Assembly: GCA_002413795.1 (NCBI GenBank)
Contig: DHXS01000009.1
Location: 124,790-188,789, forward strand
Source of the DNA: Candidatus Saccharibacteria bacterium UBA5150
GTDB taxonomy: Bacteria > Patescibacteriota > Saccharimonadia > Saccharimonadales > UBA4665
DNA: 64,000 bases
Reading direction: 5' to 3'
Numbering within the stretch: the stretch's first letter is position 1; each line of letters starts with the position of its first letter. Below, piece by piece: positions 39,667 through 49,092 of the stretch. A program made the translations under genes and the position numbers. The notes beneath the pieces were generated by a model. The model saw nothing but the letters and a program-made list of their open reading frames with translations, searched no databases and was not told where the DNA came from.

Positions 39667-40636
39667 AAAAGCGGTTTTCGTTATAGTTTGCTGGAATAAC
39701 CAAGACCTCTTAGAGGAGTGCCTGAGATCTATTCATAACCAAACGCACGATAACTACAAGACCATTCTGGTGGATAACGGCTCCGAGGACGATTCGGTTG
39801 CAACGGCTCGACGGCACATGCCGGACATAGATATAATCGAGGCCGGTGAAAATCTTGGGTTCGCCAAGGGCAACAACCTTGGCATAGCACATGCTCTAAA
39901 AGACTCGGAAACAGCCTATGTGGCCTTACTGAACACGGATGCCCGGCTTGAACCAAAGTGGCTAGAAATTGTTACGACGTTCTGTGACGGTAAACCTCGG
40001 GCCGCCTGTCTCCAGGGCACCACCTTAGAATATTATAATCATGATATTATCGACTCGACCCATATCTACGTGGCAAGAAATAGCCAAGCGACACAGGGTA
40101 GCTGGCGGGACCCTTATTACGCGGAAATAGGCCCCAAGAAGGTTTTTGGCGTAAATGCCGCCGCCGCGGTGCTAACGCGCTCTTTCCTGGAAGCCCAGCC
40201 CTACGGGCATGAAGTGTTTGACGAAACCATGTTTATGTACCTGGAAGACGTTGACTTGGCGGCCCGGGCGACTGTAATGGGCTGGGATAATTACCTGGTG
40301 CCCGGCGCCAGGGCTTATCATATGGGTTCAGCCAGTTCAGGCAAGAATCCGGGCCTGTCGTTATACCTTACGTTTCGTAATAACTTGGGCATGGTTATCA
40401 AAAACTTCCCGGCTAGGACTGCTTTGAAGTTGTTATTCAAAATGCCCCGATCGGATTTCTCGACCTTCAAACACTTACGCAGGCAAGGCAAGCAACAGGC
40501 CTCATGGAAAATAGTCAAAGGCCGACTGGCAGGTCTGGTCTACGTACCGGTATTTTTGTGGAAACGCCGCAGACTTTCGAAGTTAAGAACCATTGACCGT
40601 GACTACCTTTGGCAGTTAATGAGAAAAGGCTACTAA
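39659..40636 (+). CDS. GT2 family glycosyltransferase
   Basis: A 325-residue GT-A enzyme: VFVIVCWNNQDLLEECL, TILVDNGSEDDS, NLGFAKGNNLGIAHAL, ALLNTDARL (metal site), and MYLEDVDLAARATVMGWDNYLVPGA near residue 195. It is related to the GT2 enzyme at 32950-33984 and probably adds rhamnose or a similar sugar. Last gene of the rightward export/methylation/transfer unit starting at 34007. Confidence 0.87.
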   Translation: MTKKAVFVIVCWNNQDLLEECLRSIHNQTHDNYKTILVDNGSEDDSVATARRHMPDIDIIEAGENLGFAKGNNLGIAHALKDSETAYVALLNTDARLEPKWLEIVTTFCDGKPRAACLQGTTLEYYNHDIIDSTHIYVARNSQATQGSWRDPYYAEIGPKKVFGVNAAAAVLTRSFLEAQPYGHEVFDETMFMYLEDVDLAARATVMGWDNYLVPGARAYHMGSASSGKNPGLSLYLTFRNNLGMVIKNFPARTALKLLFKMPRSDFSTFKHLRRQGKQQASWKIVKGRLAGLVYVPVFLWKRRRLSKLRTIDRDYLWQLMRKGY

Positions 40637-40648
40637 TATCCGGCTATT

Positions 40649-42400
40649 CTAAGGCGTGAAGCCGGCCATGTTGGTGATTACGTCCTGAGTGCCAGTGACT
40701 CTAGTTAAGCTACTATCGAACATGTGGGTTTCAACACGGCTACCATTGTTATAAATAACATAAAGTAGTTGGGCGTGGCCAACACCCAAGAAGTCGCCAG
40801 CCACAAAGGTGCCGGTAGCGGCGCTGGTGCCTGTCAGGTTGGTCGGTACTTCATATATCCGGCTGGCCTTGCCGTTCCTTATATCAAACAAATGAACTTC
40901 GGTATTGCCGTAAGATACGTAGGCCAATTGGTCGTAACCCCTACCTAGAAAGTCACCCGCTACAAACGTCCCGTTGGTGACTGCTCCGATGTCGGTCGGC
41001 AGGTCATAAAAGCCAACGGCTGTGCGCATCGACTGATCGAACAGGTGAATTTCCATACCACCGTTGTTGCCAGCGTGTAGGATGTAAGCTAGGTAATCAG
41101 TGCCATTTCCGAAGAAATTTCCGGCCACAAATGAGCCGGTCGTTGTATCGCTATTAAGATTAGCTGTAACGTCATAGTAGCCCGGTAATTTCTGCAGGTC
41201 AGGGCTAAAGCGGTGGACTTCGGTTGAGCCGACGGTGATGAAGTTGATACTGGATTGATTATCAATCTTAGATCGTGAAGCGATTAAAACACCGTTCGAA
41301 GGGTTGGTGTCGCGCATGCCGGTGGCTATATGGGCTGCCCAACTGGTAAAGCCTGGCGCAAATACGTGGACTTCCGTACAACCCGAGCCGGTCTGGTTCA
41401 TCTGGGTGTAAGCCAGGTGGTCGGAGCCCCCAAAATTATACTTGATAATACTTTGTCCTGGGCCGCCTGGTGCAGTGCCATTGGCTCCGCATGACGTGTT
41501 CGGATTACCGAACCAACCAGTATAAATGCTCACAAAGTGCTGGTTACCGGCAAAGTGAGGCGTGTACCAGTACAAAGCGGCCGTGGCTCCGTTATCCATG
41601 TGGACACTGGTACCGTCTATGGTAGTGTAGCCGTCATAAAAGACGGCGTTGGCATCACTCGAGCACCGTTTAAAAGTTCCTTGGGTCATTGGCCCTCCAT
41701 AGCAGGTTTGCGGGTCATCGGAGTTGTCCCAACTGTCGCCAGGCTGGGGAAAATTACTTAATTGAACGTCCCAACCAGTATTGCCTGCAGACCGTTGCTG
41801 GCCGAATTTGAGCAGCCACGCACCATGGATGACCTGCTGTGAAAAACCAGCCTTGGCCGCACTGTTAACACAGGTACCGTTGACTCCGTTAATCGGGCTG
41901 TTATTCAGGTAAAAAAGCGGTGCCGCTAAGGCCCCCTCTGCCGGATAGTTATGAGTAGTGCCGCTGTCGGGACAGCCATAGCCCATGGCGCCGGTATCTC
42001 CCAAAACACTACAGCCAGCGGTACCGGTTACAAGACTTTGTTCTTTTTGCAGTGTAGTGAGCAAAACAGCAGGGTTTAAACCATAAGCCTGGGCGGCGTC
42101 AGCTATAACTCGACCAGCCGAAACATTACCACTGTAAGTAAACTGACCGGAGGAGGCTGAGTACCCCGTAGGGTCTGGTGCACCAAACCCATGGCTGGTA
42201 CTAATACAGCTGGTGCTGCCAAAATTTGAATTTAGCCAGTTGTCTATTTGACCGGCGTTCATCGAGCCGGAGTTATTGAATACTCCGTCGTCAATTAGGT
42301 TATTCTGGTTGAAAGTCGCGTGAGCAAGCGGCGCACAAAGGGACGCCAAGCCCAGAACCGCAACAACCACGAGATTAAACCAGACTGCTAATCGTTTCAT
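40649..42400 (-). CDS. secreted lytic-transglycosylase-like protein with beta-propeller repeats
   Basis: A 583-residue exported protein; signal peptide about 1-28 (ending LAHA). Residues 80-300 form a cysteine-containing domain with AQAYGLNPAVLLTTLQKEQSLVTG, reminiscent of lysozyme/transglycosylase folds (candidate catalytic Glu in QKEQ), and GAMGYGCPDSG. The last 270 residues hold about four repeats of roughly 62 residues built on GTFVAGDFLGxGxDQLAYV and TEVHLFD, an FG-GAP-like propeller. Predicted wall-binding or wall-cleaving surface protein; activity not proven. Its start overlaps the stop of the membrane protein gene upstream by 4 bases. Confidence 0.7.
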   Translation of the reverse strand: MKRLAVWFNLVVVAVLGLASLCAPLAHATFNQNNLIDDGVFNNSGSMNAGQIDNWLNSNFGSTSCISTSHGFGAPDPTGYSASSGQFTYSGNVSAGRVIADAAQAYGLNPAVLLTTLQKEQSLVTGTAGCSVLGDTGAMGYGCPDSGTTHNYPAEGALAAPLFYLNNSPINGVNGTCVNSAAKAGFSQQVIHGAWLLKFGQQRSAGNTGWDVQLSNFPQPGDSWDNSDDPQTCYGGPMTQGTFKRCSSDANAVFYDGYTTIDGTSVHMDNGATAALYWYTPHFAGNQHFVSIYTGWFGNPNTSCGANGTAPGGPGQSIIKYNFGGSDHLAYTQMNQTGSGCTEVHVFAPGFTSWAAHIATGMRDTNPSNGVLIASRSKIDNQSSINFITVGSTEVHRFSPDLQKLPGYYDVTANLNSDTTTGSFVAGNFFGNGTDYLAYILHAGNNGGMEIHLFDQSMRTAVGFYDLPTDIGAVTNGTFVAGDFLGRGYDQLAYVSYGNTEVHLFDIRNGKASRIYEVPTNLTGTSAATGTFVAGDFLGVGHAQLLYVIYNNGSRVETHMFDSSLTRVTGTQDVITNMAGFTP

Positions 42401-43008
42401 TGCACCTCCAGGTTCGTAGTATCAGTGGCGCTTTTAGTCTGGCCATTCAGGCTGGCTACCGCCGTTATACGCCAACTGCCGCTGGTTAAGCCGGCATTGC
42501 TAACATTCCAGCTCCAGATGGTTGATCCGTCACTACCAACCGTCTGCGCCGGTAATTTGGTAGTAACGTTACTGGAAAGGTTCGTGAACTGGATATAACA
42601 CTTGGCCCCCGGAGTAGTATTACAGGCTGACTGCTCGTCATTATTTGAACCGTCTTGCCCGGGCCGGTGGTTGCTGACAAAGGTGCCAAATGGCTGAACC
42701 AACGGCAAGCCGCTATCTGTGCCCGACGGTAGCTTATTATTGGTGTCAGGCGTCTGCGTGGCACCGGCGGCGGCACTGCCAGAACTGTTTGCCGGTTTCG
42801 GAGTACTCTTCGTCGGGGTCGAGGATTTTGTGGTCTTAACGACCGGAATAACGGGCGGCACGGCCTGTTTGTGCAGGAGATGAGTGGTATTGGTGAGCTC
42901 AAGCACGGCTAGCACTACAAGGGCTAGCAGTATCAAAACAGCCACCCGGCCCTTTTTTGAGGCCGGCCACCAAGAATGCCGCTGTTGTTTTGATCCGTTT
43001 ATGGCCAT
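42397..43008 (-). CDS. single-pass membrane protein with Ser/Thr/Pro linker and beta domain
   Basis: A 203-residue protein: 20 basic cytoplasmic residues, one helix (about 25-43, VAVLILLALVVLAVLEL), a 50-residue Ser/Thr/Pro-rich linker, then an external domain of about 90 residues (CNTTPGAKCYIQFTNLSS; STIWSWNVSNAGLTSGSWRITAVA) that looks Ig-like. It is coupled to the secreted transglycosylase-like gene and may hold or regulate it on the surface. A TAAAAT -10 (43020-43015, minus) ends 6 bases before the ATG. No family recognised. Confidence 0.65.
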   Translation of the reverse strand: MAINGSKQQRHSWWPASKKGRVAVLILLALVVLAVLELTNTTHLLHKQAVPPVIPVVKTTKSSTPTKSTPKPANSSGSAAAGATQTPDTNNKLPSGTDSGLPLVQPFGTFVSNHRPGQDGSNNDEQSACNTTPGAKCYIQFTNLSSNVTTKLPAQTVGSDGSTIWSWNVSNAGLTSGSWRITAVASLNGQTKSATDTTNLEVQ

Positions 43009-43082
43009 ATATTTATTTTAACTTACCAGTCTACATAATAACACCTAGACAACCAATAATCCAGTCATGTCAACAGCTCAAG

Positions 43083-45062
43083 TCAATGGATTTTGTAGAG
43101 GTAAAAAGTAGTTGTCGGGTAATGAATTTCGGCCACTTCGCTAACGCAAGGGTAGTTCAAGCTGTGTACCGCCATGGCATATTGCACGTGCTTTTCAATA
43201 AATGGCGTACAGGCAAATTTAACCTCAAAGGAATCGGGACCAATTAGGTGCAGATTTTCTTTCAGTGTCGGGTCAGAACTGAAAAGCACATGCGCGTAAC
43301 GGTTATAAACACGGTCGCCCCTTGGCCCTTCTACCTGTCTCCAGAAGGATAAACTGGGGTAGGGCTTGACGCCGCTTAATGAATCCCGGCCGCTCGCGAT
43401 AGCTACATTTTCATAGATTAAATTATCCAAATTTACCCAGGCATCGCCGGGCTTCGATACCCGATCAATAGTCTTCGATAAGTCGCCGTTGTAGATCGGA
43501 CCCAGGCCTCTGTATAGGGGGTGAACGTGAAAAACGCTGGCGAAGGTTAATATCAGAAGTAAGACGACACCAAGCCGCAGACGCCGCGATAAGAAACAAA
43601 AAAGTATAATATCAAAAAATAATGCCGCCGCACCGATTAATACCAGGCTATGGACGAACTTAGGGTAATGCTCGCGGGTAAATAAGCCGGCCCAGATTAA
43701 TATGATCAAACAGGCAAAAGCGTAGACAGCGGCCAGCAGGTCAAGCCTTCTTTGTTTAAGCTTCAGCTTTTGAAGCGACTGGAGAATCAGCAGAAGCTGT
43801 ATTACGCCCAAAAAGCCCAATCCTATATACATTCGGCCGTGCTGAACCTGGCTCAAGAGAGTCACTTTGTATAAGAGATGCAAACCCGGAACAAATAGAT
43901 CAAACATAAATAGCATGGCGCAAAGCTGGACCATCAATAGGGGCCAGTTAAGTTTGCGCGATGACCGATACTCCGATACCAATAAGGCAAAGCCCGGTAT
44001 GATCAGAAACGGTAGTAGCAGAATAAATTGAGAAGCTTCGCTCTGATTGGTGTAGTAGTTCGCCGCCCGGCTAATACGCTGCAACTGGGGCTGTAGATAA
44101 GTAGTAAAGAGCTCATGCAGTGGCGAGCCACCCGCCGAAAAGTCCCGGGCTCCCGGATAAACTGTGTGCCGTATGGTAGCTATTACGTCAGCTCTGGTAT
44201 GAATAAAGGCAAATACAATGGCCAAAGCTAAAACACTTCCGCTTGCGAAGACCCCTAATTTTGCCAAAGAATCTCTCGACAAAAGCTTTTTGCCTAAACC
44301 ATACTTATCCAGGTAAGTACCTGCCAGAAGCGCCGTCACAGCCAGAGCTATCGGAACCTGAAAAGGCGGGTATAGAATTAAGGCGAAGCAGGTCAGTAGA
44401 TAAGCCAGCGTTAAAGCATAAATACTCCGGGAGTACTTATCAAGATGTCCTCTAAAAATGCCAAGCCCTTCAGCCTTAATGATACGCATGCCTAGTAGAA
44501 TAATAAAAAATCCATAGAACACCGGAGCCAGTGTGCCGGTGGAATACCACCAAAACAAAAGCGGGCTGCAGCCAATAGCTATGCTTAATAAGGCCGAGAA
44601 TAGACGTTTACCAGGGAAAAATCTGAGCACCACGAAGTAGCAACTGATAATGGTCAGATAAAGTAAGAGCCACCATTTGAAGGCGAAAGCAAAGCCTAGG
44701 GGCAGCACAAAAAAAGCCAGATTCTGAGGCTTGAAGACGCTAGACCAGTCCTTATACGGAGCGTCCCCTACAACTGACATGTCCCGGCCCGCGTCAATGT
44801 TGGGATTTACCCGCGGGTAACCGGCGGCATGTTGAGCTAGGGTAAGCTGGGTAGTTACCAGCCACTCGTCTGAACGAATCGGTTGCGGCTGATTCAGTAA
44901 TAGGTTTGGGTCCTTGGTTTTGCCATAGAGTGCTTCGTGGTAGCTTCCGCCTATCGAACTGCCATTGATTTGGAACAGTACGAGGATTAGAAAAGGCAAA
45001 GCCAGTGCCCACGGGAAAAACCAAACGCTTTTGACGAACGTTTTGAGCTTGGAAGCAGGCAT
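43083..45062 (-). CDS. large polytopic membrane protein, GT-C-like glycosyltransferase candidate
   Basis: A 659-residue protein with about 12 hydrophobic helices and a carboxy-terminal external domain of about 120 residues. The first external loop has SDEWLVTTQLTLAQHAAGYPRVNP, where an acidic motif in loop 1 is typical of GT-C enzymes that use polyprenyl-phosphate sugars. Length and layout fit this class, but I cannot name a family with confidence. It is encoded 8 bases after the small SMR-type gene, and GATAAT lies 7 bases before its ATG. Confidence 0.6.
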   Translation of the reverse strand: MPASKLKTFVKSVWFFPWALALPFLILVLFQINGSSIGGSYHEALYGKTKDPNLLLNQPQPIRSDEWLVTTQLTLAQHAAGYPRVNPNIDAGRDMSVVGDAPYKDWSSVFKPQNLAFFVLPLGFAFAFKWWLLLYLTIISCYFVVLRFFPGKRLFSALLSIAIGCSPLLFWWYSTGTLAPVFYGFFIILLGMRIIKAEGLGIFRGHLDKYSRSIYALTLAYLLTCFALILYPPFQVPIALAVTALLAGTYLDKYGLGKKLLSRDSLAKLGVFASGSVLALAIVFAFIHTRADVIATIRHTVYPGARDFSAGGSPLHELFTTYLQPQLQRISRAANYYTNQSEASQFILLLPFLIIPGFALLVSEYRSSRKLNWPLLMVQLCAMLFMFDLFVPGLHLLYKVTLLSQVQHGRMYIGLGFLGVIQLLLILQSLQKLKLKQRRLDLLAAVYAFACLIILIWAGLFTREHYPKFVHSLVLIGAAALFFDIILFCFLSRRLRLGVVLLLILTFASVFHVHPLYRGLGPIYNGDLSKTIDRVSKPGDAWVNLDNLIYENVAIASGRDSLSGVKPYPSLSFWRQVEGPRGDRVYNRYAHVLFSSDPTLKENLHLIGPDSFEVKFACTPFIEKHVQYAMAVHSLNYPCVSEVAEIHYPTTTFYLYKIH

Positions 45063-45070
45063 AGAATTGA

Positions 45071-45424
45071 TTATCGCTTGAGGTTAAGAAACACCAGGCC
45101 GGTGACAATCAGAGCGATGCCGAGAATTTTGGTGGCCGTGAAGACTTCTTTAAATATCAGGTACGAAGCGGTGAATATAACTATGTACACCAGGGCTGTG
45201 GTGAGAGGGATTATGTAGCCCAGGTCGAATTTGGAGATCAAGTAAATATAAAGCAGGAAGCTTATGCCGTAAAGAAAGATACCCAAAATAACTAAGGGGT
45301 TAATGTTGAAATGTAGCTTATTTTCAAGATAGCTAAGCGGCGCGCCGTGCTTGGTGCCCAGCTTAATGACTACCAAAGCGGCAGAGGTCGCTGCGACGTA
45401 TAGGGCTATTATAATTTTAGTCAC
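45071..45424 (-). CDS. EamA/SMR-like four-helix membrane protein
   Basis: A 117-residue protein with four helices in the small-multidrug-resistance/ArnE-like plan (IIIALYVAATSAALVVIKLG; FDLGYIIPLTTALVYIVIF; ILGIALIVTGLVFLNLKR). In glycan loci such proteins are often proposed to flip undecaprenyl-phosphate sugars, which would supply a GT-C enzyme like its neighbour. The start is GTG (45424), and TATACT ends 9 bases upstream on the minus strand, again leaving little or no leader. Confidence 0.75.
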   Translation of the reverse strand: MTKIIIALYVAATSAALVVIKLGTKHGAPLSYLENKLHFNINPLVILGIFLYGISFLLYIYLISKFDLGYIIPLTTALVYIVIFTASYLIFKEVFTATKILGIALIVTGLVFLNLKR

Positions 45425-45446
45425 GCTAGAGACAGTATACGAGAAT

Positions 45447-46676
45447 TTAACTGAAGATAAAATCGTGCAATTTGCCTAGTATAATGTTCCGCTCGAAGTG
45501 CTTGAAGTGATAAGCTCGGCTTTGTTCACCCATTTTCTTGCGTTCGCCCAAGGACAAGTCGTAAATCTTCTTGATATTGTCGGCCAAAGCCGTGACGTCT
45601 TCCGTTGGGCCGGCGTAACCGCACTCGATAATATTATTGATCAACTCCTGTACCTCGCCGTCCATGGCCAGCACCATCGGTTTACCAGCGGCAAAATAAG
45701 ACATGACTTTGGCGGGGATGGTGGCCTCCAGCAAGTCGCTTTTAACTAGGCAGCCGATAAGTACGTCGGCAATGTCGGTGTATTTGGGGATATCCTCAAT
45801 GGGCTTAAAGCCTTCAAAGTAAAAGTCGTTGGTTAGGCCGGCTTTTCTGACTTCGTCTTCCAGCCACTTACGCGACATACCGTCGCCGATAATTATCCAG
45901 TTGATGTCTCGAACGCCCTCCTTCTTGAGCCGCCGAGAGGCTTCGATTACAGTTTCAAATGATTGAGCGGGGCTGATATTGCCGGTGTAAACTACGTTAA
46001 AACCGTCTTTGAAACGGGCGGCCAGCTTACTATCGTGCATTTTGGCCTCGTAGATCTTCTCGCAGGCCTGCGGCAGGACGATAATCTTTTCGGAAGGCAG
46101 GTCGGTAACTTGTAGCAACCGATCTCTCATTTTTTCGGACAAAACGACCAGCTTGTCGACGTGGCGGTAGTGCCAGTGCGAAACCCTCTCAGCCAGTTTT
46201 CTCAGCCAACGGCTCTTTGGCTTGATAACTGAAAACAGATTCTCCGGCCATAAGTCGAGTACGTACATGGTGGTCTCGGTCCGCCGCAATTTACCAACGA
46301 TAATACCGGCAATGGACATCATGACGGGCGACAGCTGGTAGATGAAAATCTTATCGTATTTGCGTGTCAGTAGCCGGGGGATATGAAACAGGCTCGACCA
46401 GGGAAACGACAGGTAATTAAGGAAGATCCGCAGGTTGGTGTTATTGCCGCGCGGAATCTCGAAAGCTCGCCGAACATTGACGCTATTGTGTCGCTGCCTG
46501 CGATTACGAAAGTAGCCGTAACCGTCATAAAATTGGCCCTTAGGGTAATTGGGTATGCCGCACAGCACGTCAATCTTGCAATCATGCTCTACCAGAAAGT
46601 CGCAGATGTCATTAATCCGGAAAGCTTCAGGCCAGAAATGCTGGCAGACTACCAAAACCCGTTCTTTCGTTGCCAT
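45447..46676 (-). CDS. GT4 glycosyltransferase, WcaI/WbuB-like
   Basis: A 409-residue GT-B enzyme starting RVLVVCQHFWPEAFRINDICDFL, the entry typical of WbuB/WcaI-type transferases for N-acetyl-fucosamine or fucose. Donor-side features are NVVYTGNISPAQSFETVIEA, NWIIIGDGMSRKWLE and VLIGCLVKSDLLEATIPAKVMSYFAAGKP. It is divergent from a nucleotide-sugar gene set that includes a WecB-like 2-epimerase, which suggests an acetamido-sugar donor (inference). Confidence 0.85.
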   Translation of the reverse strand: MATKERVLVVCQHFWPEAFRINDICDFLVEHDCKIDVLCGIPNYPKGQFYDGYGYFRNRRQRHNSVNVRRAFEIPRGNNTNLRIFLNYLSFPWSSLFHIPRLLTRKYDKIFIYQLSPVMMSIAGIIVGKLRRTETTMYVLDLWPENLFSVIKPKSRWLRKLAERVSHWHYRHVDKLVVLSEKMRDRLLQVTDLPSEKIIVLPQACEKIYEAKMHDSKLAARFKDGFNVVYTGNISPAQSFETVIEASRRLKKEGVRDINWIIIGDGMSRKWLEDEVRKAGLTNDFYFEGFKPIEDIPKYTDIADVLIGCLVKSDLLEATIPAKVMSYFAAGKPMVLAMDGEVQELINNIIECGYAGPTEDVTALADNIKKIYDLSLGERKKMGEQSRAYHFKHFERNIILGKLHDFIFS

Positions 46677-46762
46677 GTGACTCTTAGCTAATCATATCCC
46701 TGCTTGATAGGCCAGATGAATCTATGCGATAATTAGTCAAGTCTAAAGAAGGGGAGTTAGTT

Positions 46763-47716
46763 TTGAAAGTACTTGTAGTAGGTGGTGCGGGATATATCGG
46801 CGGCGCCCTAACGGATATTTTGTTAAAGACAAAACACGATATCCGAGTATACGACGCACTGCTATTCGAAGAAGAGTACTTAAAGGATGTCCCATTTGTT
46901 TACGGCGACATCCGCGACAAGGCTTTATTGAAAAAGCACTTAGACTGGGCGGATGCCGTGGTGTGGTTCGCCGCGCTGGTAGGCGACGGCGCCTGTGCTA
47001 TTAACCCGGAAATCTCGACCGAACTTAATCAAGACATGGTAAAGTGGCTGGCCCAGAATTATAACGGCCGCATCGTCTTTATGTCGACTTGCTCTGTCTA
47101 TGGCGAGCACGATGCCGTACTAGACGAGGACGCGCCAACCAATCCGCTGTCCGTTTATGCTGTAACCAAACTGGCAGCCGAGGATTATTTAAAAGACAAG
47201 AACGCTATCATATTTCGCCTGGGTACCATCTTTGGACTGGGTGACAGCTATGCCCGCATCAGGCTCGACCTGGTCCTTAACACGTTGACTACCAGGGCTA
47301 TCGTAGACGGTCAGTTCAAGGTCTTCGGCGGTGAGCAATGGCGCCCTTTACTGCACGTGCGTGATGCCGCCCAGGCGGTTGCCGATAACCTCGAAACTAG
47401 CCATACCGGTATCTATAACCTACACCAGGAGAATGTCAAGATCTTTGACCTGGCAAACCAGGTGAAAAAGCATATACCATCGGTCAAGATGGAGGTTGTC
47501 GATATTAAATTCCAGGACGCGCGTAACTACAAGGTTAATAGCGACAAGGCTCGTAAGACCCTCGGTTTCAAGCCTAAGTTTACCGCCGAAGACGGTATTA
47601 AAGAGGTGAAGAAGATTATCGAGGAGCAGAGGATTAAGGACGTCAACAATCCGCGCTACTCCAATCAGAGTTTCTTGACCATGTTTAATACCCATCATTA
47701 CGCCGAGGAGAAATAA
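46763..47716 (+). CDS. NAD-dependent epimerase/dehydratase (extended SDR)
   Basis: A 317-residue extended short-chain dehydrogenase: GGAGYIGG (7-14) binds NAD; the catalytic set is Ser in MSTCSVYG and Tyr/Lys in YAVTK. It resembles UDP-sugar 4-epimerases more than the inverting 4,6-dehydratases of FucNAc synthesis. The start is TTG at 46763 with AAGGGGAG (46749-46756) 6 bases upstream. It heads a four-gene operon in which each gene abuts or overlaps the next. Confidence 0.85.
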   Translation: MKVLVVGGAGYIGGALTDILLKTKHDIRVYDALLFEEEYLKDVPFVYGDIRDKALLKKHLDWADAVVWFAALVGDGACAINPEISTELNQDMVKWLAQNYNGRIVFMSTCSVYGEHDAVLDEDAPTNPLSVYAVTKLAAEDYLKDKNAIIFRLGTIFGLGDSYARIRLDLVLNTLTTRAIVDGQFKVFGGEQWRPLLHVRDAAQAVADNLETSHTGIYNLHQENVKIFDLANQVKKHIPSVKMEVVDIKFQDARNYKVNSDKARKTLGFKPKFTAEDGIKEVKKIIEEQRIKDVNNPRYSNQSFLTMFNTHHYAEEK

Positions 47717-48162
47717 TGGCAGCCCAGGAACCAGTTCTTCTGGACGGCGGTTTAGCGGTAGACGACCGTGGCCAAGTAAGTTTCGTTAACGGTTTCAACT
47801 TCAAAGACGTCAAGCGCTTTTACATGGTATCCAACCATGCCCAAGGTTTTGTAAGGGCTTGGCATGCCCATAAAAAAGAAGCCAAATACGTTTTAGTAGT
47901 GAAGGGCGCAGCTCTGGTCGGAGCGGTCAGCATTGATGACTGGGATAAACCGGCAAAAGACACCGAGGTAAAGCGTTTTGTGCTTTCAGAGAAGAAACCC
48001 GTAGTCCTGTACATACCGGCCGGCCACGCCAACGGCTTCATGTCGCTGACCGAAGACGCCCAGATTATGTTCTTCTCAACTTCTACGCTGGAAGACTCTT
48101 TGGGTGATGATTTCCGCTACGATGCCCGCTACTGGGACATCTGGTCGGTTGAGGAAAGGTAG
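47716..48162 (+). CDS. cupin nucleotide-sugar protein, RmlC/WxcM-like
   Basis: A 148-residue cupin. It has RAWHAHKKEAKYVLVVKGAALVG (two His in the first cupin motif) and LYIPAGHANGFMSL (second motif), with a carboxy-terminal DARYWDIW. Such proteins epimerise or isomerise dTDP/UDP-4-keto sugars, or resemble the carboxy domain of CapF. It starts on the stop of the SDR gene (TAATG) and is followed without a gap by an RmlD-like reductase. Confidence 0.8.
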   Translation: MAAQEPVLLDGGLAVDDRGQVSFVNGFNFKDVKRFYMVSNHAQGFVRAWHAHKKEAKYVLVVKGAALVGAVSIDDWDKPAKDTEVKRFVLSEKKPVVLYIPAGHANGFMSLTEDAQIMFFSTSTLEDSLGDDFRYDARYWDIWSVEER

Positions 48163-49092
48163 ATGAGCAAAGCTAAAGTAGCAATTCTAGGCTCCACAGG
48201 CATGCTCGGGGCTATTACGCTTGATTCCTTTGCCCGGAGCGGCAACTTTGACGTTATCGCCACTTACAGGGACGACAAAGAAGCCCAGTCATTCGTTAAG
48301 AAATACCCGTCCGTAAAATTCCGCTTACTGGATGCCGAAAAAGACGGTGTCAATGTCATCGCGAAGGCTATTAACGGCGCCGAATGGGTGGTTAACGCAA
48401 TAGGTGTCATCAAACCCTACATTCACGACGATAACGCCCAAGAAGTCGAACGGGCTACGCGTATCAATGCTTTGTTCCCCCATCTTCTAAGCAAGGCGGC
48501 CGAGAAAACCGCCGCCAAAATTATTCAGATCGCCACGGACTGCGTGTATTCCGGCGAAAAAGGCGCCTATATTGAAACAGACGCCCATGACGCACTGGAC
48601 GTTTATGGCAAGACCAAGAGCCTTGGCGAAGCCTATTTTGGCAACATCATTCATGTGCGCTGTTCCATCATCGGTCCGGAAATAAAAGCTCATCTTTCCC
48701 TTATGGACTGGTTCCTGAGCCAGCCGGAGGGTGCCGAACTTAATGGTTTCACAAACCATCAGTGGAACGGCGTGACCACCTTGCACTTTGCCCGAGTCTG
48801 CCAGGGAATCATAAAAGATGGCCTGGAAGTGCCTCACGTTCAGCATATTGTGCCGGGCAATTTAATCAGTAAAGCTAATCTTTTGAAGACTTTTGCCAAG
48901 GAATTTAAGCGGCCTGACATTATAATTAATGAAGTCGAGGCGCCAAAAGTCATCGACCGCACGCTCGGCACTAGTAATAAAGCTCTCAATAATAAAATCT
49001 GGCGTGCCGCCGGCTACGATGTGCTGCCAACTATCGAGCAAATGGTTGCCGAGCTAGCGGCCTACGGTTTTCCCGCAAAGGAGAAGTCATGA
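48163..49092 (+). CDS. RmlD-like nucleotide-sugar reductase
   Basis: A 309-residue Rossmann enzyme: AILGSTGMLGA (7-17), NAIGVIKPY, IQIATDCVYSGEKGAY, and YGKTKSLGEAYF with the catalytic Tyr and Lys. It resembles RmlD and the amino-terminal half of CapF, which reduce a 4-keto sugar nucleotide. The neighbouring cupin would then correspond to a detached CapF-like carboxy half. GAGGAAAGG supports the ATG at 48163. Confidence 0.8.
   Translation: MSKAKVAILGSTGMLGAITLDSFARSGNFDVIATYRDDKEAQSFVKKYPSVKFRLLDAEKDGVNVIAKAINGAEWVVNAIGVIKPYIHDDNAQEVERATRINALFPHLLSKAAEKTAAKIIQIATDCVYSGEKGAYIETDAHDALDVYGKTKSLGEAYFGNIIHVRCSIIGPEIKAHLSLMDWFLSQPEGAELNGFTNHQWNGVTTLHFARVCQGIIKDGLEVPHVQHIVPGNLISKANLLKTFAKEFKRPDIIINEVEAPKVIDRTLGTSNKALNNKIWRAAGYDVLPTIEQMVAELAAYGFPAKEKS

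Noticed and set aside
46763..47716. Calling this gene capE/fnlA (inverting 4,6-dehydratase)
   Set aside because: Sequence pattern fits a 4-epimerase-like extended SDR (MSTCSVYG, YAVTK) rather than the inverting dehydratases.
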